Assembly: GCA_017552615.1 (NCBI GenBank)
Contig: JAFZPI010000008.1
Coordinates: 62,001 to 126,000 of the forward strand
DNA length: 64,000 nt
Direction: 5' to 3'
Origin: Clostridia bacterium
Lineage (GTDB): Bacteria; Bacillota; Clostridia; Christensenellales; Aristaeellaceae
Made by a program: the position numbers and the translations under genes. Shown here piece after piece: positions 1 to 6,404 of the stretch; positions within the stretch are counted from its first letter, which is position 1; each line of letters begins with the position of its first letter. The notes beneath the pieces are model-generated. The model was not told the DNA's origin. It searched no databases and worked only from the letters and a program-made list of their open reading frames with translations.

Positions 1-430
1 GGACCCTGGCAGAAGCATCGTTTCCGTGTATGACGCGGCCGTACAGAACAGGGATCTCAAACTTTGCCATCACGAACTCCGTCATCGCGCGGACTAGTTC
101 GGTGGCATAGCCTTTTCCGCTGAACGCTTTGCAGATCACATAGCCGATCTCAATTTCACCGGGCTTGCCGTCGGATTCGTTGATTCCGGTATCCCCGATC
201 AGCTCGCCTGTTTCCTTCGATTCGACAGCCAGCACATAGGGAAGTCGGTCATGATCGACACAATCGTTGAAGAAGCGGATCGCATCCGCGGCTTCTTCAA
301 CGTCTGCATAGCTTTCGTTCGGGAACCACTTTTTGACGTTTTCGTCCAGATGAACCTCATACAGGCGCCGGGCCTCCTCGGGACGGAATAGTCGGATGAT
401 CAGGTGTTCGGTTTCAAAAATGCTGCCCAT
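1..430 (-). CDS. GNAT (RimJ/RimL-type) acetyltransferase, partial
   Basis: This minus-strand frame begins at an ATG at 430, preceded by GGAGGTGAAAGCC, and runs off the window start, so only about 143 N-terminal residues are visible. The opening (MGSIFETEHLIIRLF) and the later segments GELIGDTGI and EIEIGYVICKAFSGKGYA are the beta-strand and acetyl-CoA pyrophosphate-binding region of GNAT proteins of the RimJ/RimL type, which acetylate N-termini or small molecules. The substrate cannot be told. It follows another GNAT gene by 26 bp on the same strand and may share its transcript. The C-terminus lies outside the window. Confidence 0.85.
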   Translation of the reverse strand, partial: MGSIFETEHLIIRLFRPEEARRLYEVHLDENVKKWFPNESYADVEEAADAIRFFNDCVDHDRLPYVLAVESKETGELIGDTGINESDGKPGEIEIGYVICKAFSGKGYATELVRAMTEFVMAKFEIPVLYGRVIHGNDASARV

Positions 431-456
431 GGCTTTCACCTCCGTTGATTACGGGA

Positions 457-1008
457 TCATGTGTCGAGCTCCAGCCGCATGAGGACATTCTCCTGCCAGC
501 CGTTGATCCGGGAGCGGAACGCCTTGGGATTGCGGCCGTACTCGACAAAGCCAACGCTCTGATATAGTGTCACCGCGCGTGTGTTGTCTGCGACGACTTC
601 CAGCTCCATCTGGAGATAGTCCGCCGCTTTGGCGCACTCGATGCAAGCTTCAGTCAGCGCACGTCCGATCCCGAGCCCCCACCAGGCCTTTTCGATGCTG
701 ATGCCAAACTTCGCCCGGTGCCGGGTCTTTTCGGTGGACCGCATCAGGTCGACACCGGCTGTTCCCGCGATGACACCGTCCACCTCGGCGACCAGCTCCA
801 CTTCGCGGTCACTTTCCGTTCTCTTTGTCAGGTACGCTCGCTCCTGTTCGAGGGTGATGCTGGTTTCCTCCGGGTAGGTTGTCAGGAAATCCGTCTCCCC
901 GTGTGTTTTAATGAAATTGGAGAGGACTGCCTCCGCGTCCTGTTCGGTGCCGTTCCGGATGACGCAGGGCCGGCCGTCTTTCAACTTGACTGTTTTGTTA
1001 TATTTCAT
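457..1008 (-). CDS. GNAT family N-acetyltransferase
   Basis: A complete 183-residue single-domain acetyltransferase. The acetyl-CoA loop is visible as WWGLGIGRALTEACIECA near residues 110-127, followed by the usual helix and the motif NTRAVTLYQSVGFVEYG near residue 145, where the GNAT fold contacts CoA and closes. The start is the ATG at 1008, with AAAGGAG about a dozen bases upstream. It lies 48 bp after a methyltransferase gene and 26 bp before another GNAT on the same strand, so a small modification operon is plausible. The family is secure, but the acceptor substrate is unknown. Confidence 0.88.
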   Translation of the reverse strand: MKYNKTVKLKDGRPCVIRNGTEQDAEAVLSNFIKTHGETDFLTTYPEETSITLEQERAYLTKRTESDREVELVAEVDGVIAGTAGVDLMRSTEKTRHRAKFGISIEKAWWGLGIGRALTEACIECAKAADYLQMELEVVADNTRAVTLYQSVGFVEYGRNPKAFRSRINGWQENVLMRLELDT

Positions 1009-1056
1009 CGGACAGCGAAACTCCTTTGATTTGCAACAATTTGAGGTGCTTTGCGT

Positions 1057-1863
1057 TCAGGATTTGCGCACCTGCTTGCGGTACCGGTAGGTCGTCTCGC
1101 CGAAGGTGCCTGTGTAGGCGAGTTCTTCCCAACCGTCCGCAAGGAGCTGCTCGTTGCGGCGGGTCGTGCGTTGCTGGTCACCGGGGACGTCCAATAACCA
1201 GCCGCCATCTTTGGCGACACGGGTCAGTTCATCGACTTCTTCGCGAAAGCGATCCCCCACGACGTGGCCGCTCATGACCACATCGAAGCTGTTGTTGGGG
1301 AAGGGCAGGCAGTCGCACAGACCGTCGCAGACGCGCATGTTCTGAATCCCCTGCCGGGTGATTTCGTCCCGCATGAATTCCCGCAGGGAATCCACCGGTT
1401 CGCTGGCCACAACAAACGCAGCACGCTCCGCTGCGGCAAAAGCCAGCCGGCCGGTTCCGCTGCCCACGTCCAGTGCAGTCTTCCCCTCCAGGTCGCAGAG
1501 CTCAAACAGGCGCTCTTTATTCCACCCGTAGATGAAATCGCACTTCTCCGCCATGACTTCCGGCGTGGTGTAGATCACGAAGTCCTCAAACGCGCCGAGG
1601 ACCGTGGCCTCAGCTTTCCGGGCCTCTTCTGTTGACAGGGAATCGGGCGCTTCGGATACGAGAGAAGCAACCGCCTCCGCGTATTCAGGGCATTTATTCG
1701 CGAAAATCCATGCGACCTTGGGATTCGCTTTCAGGGCAATGCCCATGGCGGTGCGGGTTTCCGTGTCAAGGTATTCTATCATCAGCCGGATCTGGAAGCG
1801 CTCCATGCGCAGCATGCAGTCAAATGAATAAGTGTCGGTGTCAATCCATCCGAGAATTCCCAT
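1057..1863 (-). CDS. Class I SAM-dependent methyltransferase
   Basis: A 268-residue protein. SAM-binding motif I is ALDVGSGTGRLAFAAAE near residue 130, followed by an acidic motif II region (ASEPVDSLREF) and a motif IV-like NSFDVVMSGHVVGD, the arrangement of the Methyltransf_11 type. A roughly 120-residue N-terminal helical part precedes it. The frame can be extended to a TTG at 1875, but GGAGG sits 5 bases before the ATG at 1863, so that start is preferred. It is followed on the same strand by two GNAT genes. The methyl acceptor cannot be inferred, and a small-molecule or polyketide-like acceptor is as likely as a protein. Confidence 0.85.
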   Translation of the reverse strand: MGILGWIDTDTYSFDCMLRMERFQIRLMIEYLDTETRTAMGIALKANPKVAWIFANKCPEYAEAVASLVSEAPDSLSTEEARKAEATVLGAFEDFVIYTTPEVMAEKCDFIYGWNKERLFELCDLEGKTALDVGSGTGRLAFAAAERAAFVVASEPVDSLREFMRDEITRQGIQNMRVCDGLCDCLPFPNNSFDVVMSGHVVGDRFREEVDELTRVAKDGGWLLDVPGDQQRTTRRNEQLLADGWEELAYTGTFGETTYRYRKQVRKS

Positions 1864-1899
1864 AGATACCTCCAAAGTAATTTTTCAATTGGTTGTCAG

Positions 1900-2751
1900 T
1901 CAACGGTCTGATTTGGTCTGTAACGCTTTCCGGTACAACTCTGCGGCGGTGAATGACCTTTCACGCTCGCATTGTTCATAGAAGTCCGCATACGGTTGGG
2001 CCCCCTGGAAACAAAACTGTCCCGTGAGCTTCTTCAGGTAGTATTCTGCCAGCCCCTCGGTCATGGCCCAGGTCTCGAAACGGCGGAAGGCGTCTGTTTC
2101 CCGCAGGGCAAACTTCAGCAGATAGATGATGAATTCATGCCCGATGAAGAGGAAGCTGTCTTCCGGTCTCCGGCTGATCCCGAACACATCCTGGTCTTCC
2201 GAGATATCAATGGCCTCGGCACCGTGCTCAACGGAGGCAACCATGGTCGCCCGGAAACACTCTGCGGGGAGGGTACAGCCCACGAGCGCTTCTGCCCGGT
2301 CCGTGAAAGCACTGTTTTCAAACAGAGGCATGGCCGCGGAGATATGGGCTTCGATCGCTTGCCGATCCTCCGGCCAGATGTCCCGGACATAGCGGTCATA
2401 ATGCTTCGCCATCACGACGGCGATCTCCCGCGCCGCAGGGGCCAGAGACAGGTACTGCTCCGGGACCTCACCGTCGTCTGCCTGCCGGATGATTTCCAGG
2501 TAGAACGACTTGGCATCGCCTTGCCACATGGCAATCGGATAGCACAACATGAGTGTGTACAGCTCTCCCCAGTGCTCTCCGCCCGAGCATGTGATCAGGC
2601 GCTCGTGCCTTTTCAATACCGCCAGGTCTTCTGCCGGATATGCGCCGCGATACTTTGCCCCGTAATCATTGTCGTACCCGCACCGGGCCACGGACAACAT
2701 ATGATAGACATAATTCGCATCCTGATTGGCAATCATACGGATCTTGTTCAT
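1900..2751 (-). CDS. Unknown protein with a degenerate metallopeptidase-like motif
   Basis: A 283-residue soluble protein I do not recognise. The frame opens upstream, but GGAGGGTTCATC precedes the ATG at 2751, so this start is used. The C-terminal third contains GHEFIIYLLK (H205, E206), followed about 26 residues later by TEGLAEYYLKK (E232). This spacing resembles the HExxH...E(G)xAE zinc motif of gluzincin peptidases of the DUF2268 kind, but the second histidine is replaced by isoleucine, so a zinc peptidase activity is doubtful. No signal peptide or membrane segment is seen. It is the first gene of the leftmost minus-strand run. Confidence 0.6.
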   Translation of the reverse strand: MNKIRMIANQDANYVYHMLSVARCGYDNDYGAKYRGAYPAEDLAVLKRHERLITCSGGEHWGELYTLMLCYPIAMWQGDAKSFYLEIIRQADDGEVPEQYLSLAPAAREIAVVMAKHYDRYVRDIWPEDRQAIEAHISAAMPLFENSAFTDRAEALVGCTLPAECFRATMVASVEHGAEAIDISEDQDVFGISRRPEDSFLFIGHEFIIYLLKFALRETDAFRRFETWAMTEGLAEYYLKKLTGQFCFQGAQPYADFYEQCERERSFTAAELYRKALQTKSDR

Positions 2752-2916
2752 GATGAACCCTCCATTGCGCTGCGAACGGCGAGAAAACATCCCTGCAGTC
2801 ACTATACCGCAAAACGGGGCATTTTACAATCTCTGGATTAAGGCTGTTTCCGGAGAAAGCAAAAAACGATGAAACCGTACGAAAAGCAAAACTGTATAAA
2901 TATCGGCGTGACGACC

Positions 2917-2945
2917 TTGACATTATACAATCGTATACATAGAAT
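2917..2945 (+). promoter_or_regulatory. Sigma-A promoter for the two small exported proteins
   Basis: A TTGACA hexamer at 2917-2922 and TAGAAT at 2940-2945 are separated by exactly 17 bp. Transcription would start near 2952, 27 bases before the ATG at 2979. The spacer holds a GTATAC palindrome. Confidence 0.6.
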
Positions 2946-2978
2946 GACCGTAGATATATTGAATGGGAGGGTTAATCC

Positions 2979-3575
2979 ATGTTCCGAAAAATCGGCAAGA
3001 AGATCATAGCGCTTGTAGTTTTCTCATCAATACTGCTGGCTGCTGGTATGACAGATACTGTTTCCATTGCGGAAGAAATTGATTTCGATTCCTATTCGAT
3101 TGAAGAGCTCAACGCCATCATAGGCAAGGCGTATAACGCATTGGTAAAGCAGGCAGATGACCTTGAAGACAATCAAGTGCTTTACACATATGACTATGAT
3201 GCATGGTCGGTTGCAATCCATTCCGTTGAGTTTGATGACGGAAGACTGAGCATTTATCCTTTGATCATCAACAATAACGACGAAGATCTTAAGCTTTATG
3301 ATGTTTCCTGTGCAATCAACGGCTGGAAACTATCAGTCACTCTGATGGGGGACAATGTTTTAGGCGGTAACCAACGGACAAAATCCGCCTGTTATTTCTA
3401 TATAACGAATATGAATGATGCCGAAATCACTGAACTCGAACAGATCCAGACAATGGAATTGGTTTTCAAAGTTGAGCTGTCAGGGTACTATCAATGCCGG
3501 ATCACGGTTTCTCTGACATACCTGCCTGATGTTGGTCTCGCAGTTACATCAAGAGAGTGGATGTCAATTTTGTAA
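2979..3575 (+). CDS. Small exported protein of unknown function
   Basis: A 198-residue protein with a classical signal peptide: a basic start (MFRKIGKK), then a hydrophobic stretch IIALVVFSSILLAAG to about residue 24. The mature part is acidic, with an apparent beta-rich immunoglobulin-like region (residues 60-190) that lacks recognisable catalytic motifs. A late SEQ-type helix (residues 28-50) containing YSIEELNAIIGKAYN precedes it. GGGAGG precedes the ATG at a good distance. It is 12 bp upstream of the next gene and shares its promoter. Both genes are visibly AT-richer than the neighbourhood, which suggests recent acquisition or relaxed selection. Confidence 0.7.
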   Translation: MFRKIGKKIIALVVFSSILLAAGMTDTVSIAEEIDFDSYSIEELNAIIGKAYNALVKQADDLEDNQVLYTYDYDAWSVAIHSVEFDDGRLSIYPLIINNNDEDLKLYDVSCAINGWKLSVTLMGDNVLGGNQRTKSACYFYITNMNDAEITELEQIQTMELVFKVELSGYYQCRITVSLTYLPDVGLAVTSREWMSIL

Positions 3576-3587
3576 GGAGATCAAGGT

Positions 3588-4037
3588 ATGCAATCAGTTA
3601 TATCTATACTTATCGCTGCTATAACCTTTGTTGGTTCCTGGGGATTCAGCTATGGCTATACCTTTGATTCCAACTGTTTCAAGCATGACTATCTGATTCC
3701 CCGTGAGCTTGGAATCATGGAAGATTTTGTCCTGACACTGAACGAGGATGGCTCAGCTGAATTGATTCGGGATGGTATTACCCTGAACGGCTTCTGGACA
3801 AATGAAGACAATCTGCCGGAATACAGCGTGAAATTCCCGGATCAGGGACTGAGCTATACCATGAAGATTCAGCAAGAAGACAATGGGAACTTCGACGCTG
3901 GAATGCTTCTGTTGGAAGACTGGTCAGAAGGGTACAGGACCCTTTGCTTCACGCGACTTTGGCAGTGTGGGCAATGCGGTTCCCATAACGCGGAAGAAGA
4001 CTTGTTTTGTCCTCATTGCGGAACTCAGAGGGAATGA
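3588..4037 (+). CDS. Exported or membrane-anchored protein with C-terminal zinc ribbon
   Basis: A 149-residue protein with an N-terminal hydrophobic segment (residues 3-20), a beta-rich central part (residues 40-120, with GSAELIRDGITLNGFW like small lipocalin-type beta domains), and a C-terminal zinc ribbon with CGQC and CPHC pairs in the last 25 residues. The gene starts 12 bp after the previous stop, with AAGGAG upstream, so the two are probably co-expressed. A zinc ribbon after a signal-like segment is unusual for an exported protein. Either the N-terminus is a membrane anchor with the rest cytoplasmic, or the ribbon works outside. The function is unknown. Confidence 0.65.
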   Translation: MQSVISILIAAITFVGSWGFSYGYTFDSNCFKHDYLIPRELGIMEDFVLTLNEDGSAELIRDGITLNGFWTNEDNLPEYSVKFPDQGLSYTMKIQQEDNGNFDAGMLLLEDWSEGYRTLCFTRLWQCGQCGSHNAEEDLFCPHCGTQRE

Positions 4038-4084
4038 AACCTTATCCAATGGGTATGTTCCTCAACAGGGGGAACCCTTCTGGC

Positions 4085-4320
4085 TTGCGGGCCACCTCCC
4101 CACTGAGATGGGGAGGCTGGGGCTTTGTGCACCCTAACACGCACGAGTGTTTTCAAGAAACAAGATTCCTTACAGCGTGCCCAAGGCTCCCCATCGCAAT
4201 GGGTTCGAAGCGCCTGGGAAACTGTCTGGTAGACAGTTTCCAGCGGAGAACGGGCGGCAGCCCCGGGGAGCTCCCGCCGCAGCGGGTGAGGGGTCCTCAG
4301 CGCTGGCAGGCTTGAGCGAA
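4085..4320. repeat. Gene-free spacer made of several hairpins
   Basis: No credible gene lies between 4038 and 4378. Instead there are consecutive inverted repeats: CTCCCC...GGGGAG around 4097-4115, a perfect 11-bp stem GGAAACTGTCT/AGACAGTTTCC at 4217-4241, and a G/C-rich CCGCCGCAGCGGGTGAGG segment near 4268-4293. The last piece resembles part of the palindromic repeat at 27.2 kb (CCGCCGCAGCGGTGGAG). It may be a degraded copy of the same repeat family. The short open frames crossing it look like shadows. Confidence 0.45.
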
Positions 4321-4333
4321 TCAAATTGTATAC

Positions 4334-4370
4334 AAAAAGCGCTGTTGCAATATGCTGTAGCAGCGCTTTT
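4334..4370. terminator. Bidirectional intrinsic terminator
   Basis: A 10-bp stem AAAAGCGCTG/CAGCGCTTTT with flanking A and T runs. It lies just past the stop of the minus-strand gene ending at 4379 and can also close the plus-strand transcript ending at 4037. Confidence 0.7.
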
Positions 4371-4378
4371 GAAATCCC

Positions 4379-5173
4379 TTATTCTTTGGCTTTCCCCTTC
4401 CGATTCCTCACTCCCGCCGCAACCACAAACACAATTACGAATGCCACAAAGTAAACGCACAGCATCAGGACAGGCGTCAGGAAAGAAAGGCCATTCTTTT
4501 CTAAGCCGGAAGCGACGTTGTTCAGGATGGGGATATCCGACATTCTGTGGTAGAACATGAAGTCGAGGTCCCAGATGAAGTCAACGGCAATCACGATCAG
4601 CGAGAAAAGGAAATGGAACAGGAACCCGTCCGTGACCATGGAAAAGCGCAGTGGGGGACGTTCTGTTGCGATCAGCAAAAGGCCCATGAAGAGCATCAGG
4701 AAATGCCAGGACATTGAATAGAAAGCACCGAAGGACAGGAACGGATAGTACCGGAATGCAGTGAGGTAAACCATCGCGCCGAGGGCTCCGACAATGCTGC
4801 CTGTGCTGACCCAGGTGGCCGCGCAGCGCTGCACTCTGCCTTTTGCAAATCCGGCCAGGATCGCGGCCGGCATGATGATGGAGCAGGAATCCAGCGGCAG
4901 CAGGCCGATATTAAAGGAACCGCTCCTCTGAATGTCATAGGTGGACTCCCACGTTGTCTTCGCGATGTAGTACACGGTCATGAATACGCCGAGCCAGCCG
5001 ACGATCCGGAGGGCTTTCTCCCGCGGAGTCTTGCGCATCGCGATCAACAGCGCGACGATCAGGACGAACGAGACCGCCAGATACACGATCTGCGCGATGC
5101 CTCCGTAATCCTGCCCCGAATAGCCGGGGATGTTGTATTTGTATTCGAAGAAATGATAATTGCCCGTGAACAT
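4379..5173 (-). CDS. Polytopic membrane protein, YwaF/TIGR02206-like
   Basis: A 264-residue integral membrane protein with about seven hydrophobic segments, for example at residues 25-45, 58-76, 100-118, 122-140, 150-168, 180-200 and 228-252. The segment LLPLDSCSIIMPAAIL is in the place of the LPLHxC region of the YwaF (TIGR02206) family. The overall length and seven-helix pattern fit that family, whose function is unknown. The start is the ATG at 5173 with AGGAGAG upstream. It is the third gene of a minus-strand operon with a DUF2752 protein 20 bp upstream and a DUF4234 protein before that. Confidence 0.6.
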   Translation of the reverse strand: MFTGNYHFFEYKYNIPGYSGQDYGGIAQIVYLAVSFVLIVALLIAMRKTPREKALRIVGWLGVFMTVYYIAKTTWESTYDIQRSGSFNIGLLPLDSCSIIMPAAILAGFAKGRVQRCAATWVSTGSIVGALGAMVYLTAFRYYPFLSFGAFYSMSWHFLMLFMGLLLIATERPPLRFSMVTDGFLFHFLFSLIVIAVDFIWDLDFMFYHRMSDIPILNNVASGLEKNGLSFLTPVLMLCVYFVAFVIVFVVAAGVRNRKGKAKE

Positions 5174-5193
5174 GAACTCTCTCCTCTCTCACT

Positions 5194-5571
5194 TTACATT
5201 CCGATCAGATTCCGCACAACGCCCCAGGCCAGCAAAATCCCGATGAGGATCCGGACGCAGATCCGTTCGGTTTTGCCAGAATGCGGACTTTCATACCGGA
5301 CATAGCGGCAGATCCATAAAGCGAACAGCACAAGAAGAACAGGGGACAGGCACAGCAGCACTGCATTCGATGCAAAGGCCGCGGCGAAATCGAGCCGCAG
5401 CAGGCCCAGGAGCATGTGCGAGACACCGCAACCGGGGCATTTCAGGCCGGTGACAAGGCGAAAAACGCAGGGGATGCCGTACCCGGTCCGGGACAGCACA
5501 AGCGCATAAACGCAGCCGACCAAAAGGACGGCTGCGCCGATGATGGCTGCTTTTTTGCCCCGAGTACTCAT
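5194..5571 (-). CDS. DUF2752 membrane protein
   Basis: A 125-residue membrane protein with hydrophobic segments near residues 8-25, 50-85 and 105-122. The family signature is CPGCGVSHMLLGLL near residue 45, matching the CPxCGxTRA motif of DUF2752, a family of short membrane proteins of unknown function that often neighbours TM2 or DUF4234 proteins. The ATG directly abuts the TGA of the upstream gene (TGAATG), so the two are translationally coupled. The tyrosine/threonine-arginine part of the usual motif is SH here. Confidence 0.78.
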   Translation of the reverse strand: MSTRGKKAAIIGAAVLLVGCVYALVLSRTGYGIPCVFRLVTGLKCPGCGVSHMLLGLLRLDFAAAFASNAVLLCLSPVLLVLFALWICRYVRYESPHSGKTERICVRILIGILLAWGVVRNLIGM

Positions 5572-6162
5572 TCACTCGTAGAGGGCGATCTTGTTCAGCT
5601 CGGACTGGATGAGGCACTGGGTGACGATGCTCAGTCCGACAAAGGCGAGAACAAGATAGAGAACAGCGGAATTGGACGGGGGCTCCCCGTTCATCTGCTT
5701 GATCTGATCGATCTTCTCCCCGGCGTGATAGACCCAGATCAGGCCGTAGATTCCGCAAGTGACGATCATCAGCAGGATGACGGTTCCCGCGTCCTTGTCG
5801 TTCGGGCCGCGGAGGGAAGCGTTCAGGTCGTTGATGATGTTGTAGAGCCAGATAATGGCGTAGATGCCGCAGGTCACGATCGAGAGCACGATCGCTGTGG
5901 CGATATCGCGCTTTCTGATGCTTGCGCGGAGGCCTCCGCCGTAGGGGGCATTGGCGTTGCTGTGATAGGGGTCATTGCCATAGAACGATGCATTGCCGTC
6001 GCCACCGTATTGCGGATTCGGATTTTCCGCGTAGAAACTCTTTTCCTGGCCGTACGGCGCGCTGCCTGCATTCGGATCGGCGACCGTAACCGCCGCGCCG
6101 CAGTTGGGGCAGAATTTGGCTCCGTCCGGGATGCTGGCGCCGCACTGACTGCAATATGCCAA
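5572..6162 (-). CDS. Zinc-ribbon DUF4234 membrane protein
   Basis: A 196-residue protein that begins with a zinc ribbon (CSQC at residues 4-7 and CPNC at 18-21), then a Gly/Asn/Tyr-rich linker to about residue 75, then a DUF4234 region. The internal repeat VTCGIYAIIWLY / VTCGIYGLIWVY marks the paired membrane helices of that family, and a third helix follows near residue 170. The start is a TTG at 6162 with GGAGGAGATCCCT just upstream. No ATG serves. It is the first gene of the operon with the DUF2752 and YwaF-like proteins. The role is unknown, and the ribbon suggests a cytoplasmic scaffold. Confidence 0.8.
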   Translation of the reverse strand: MAYCSQCGASIPDGAKFCPNCGAAVTVADPNAGSAPYGQEKSFYAENPNPQYGGDGNASFYGNDPYHSNANAPYGGGLRASIRKRDIATAIVLSIVTCGIYAIIWLYNIINDLNASLRGPNDKDAGTVILLMIVTCGIYGLIWVYHAGEKIDQIKQMNGEPPSNSAVLYLVLAFVGLSIVTQCLIQSELNKIALYE

Positions 6163-6226
6163 AGGGATCTCCTCCTGTTTCTGGTTTCAGGGGGATTATA
6201 CGGCGCGGGAGAGAGCAAGTCAAGGG

Positions 6227-6400
6227 TCAGGATGCTTTATGGCACGATCCGGCCATGGGGCAGCAGCTGCAATTCGTCCCGCAGGAGCACTTTCCCTTTT
6301 GCTTTTCTTTCCGGAGGCGGACGATAATCAGGGCCACAAGGCCGGCCAGAACCAGGCAAACAAGGATCGTGCCCCAGTTTTCGGCAAACCATCCAAACAT
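6227..6400 (-). CDS. FeoB-associated Cys-rich membrane protein
   Basis: A 57-residue protein with one membrane helix (residues 11-28) followed by a short basic stretch and a cysteine cluster: CSC at 38-40, then CSCC at 44-47 and one further cysteine at 53. This is the organisation of the FeoB-associated Cys-rich membrane protein family (Pfam FeoB_associated), proposed to work beside FeoB in ferrous iron handling in Firmicutes. The ATG at 6400 follows the feoB stop by only 4 bp, and the gene ends the feo operon. Confidence 0.88.
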   Translation of the reverse strand: MFGWFAENWGTILVCLVLAGLVALIIVRLRKEKQKGKCSCGTNCSCCPMAGSCHKAS

Positions 6401-6404
6401 AGGC

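Noticed and set aside
4007-4560. Open frames in the hairpin-rich spacer
   Set aside because: They run across inverted repeats and the terminator, with no start signals or family resemblance.
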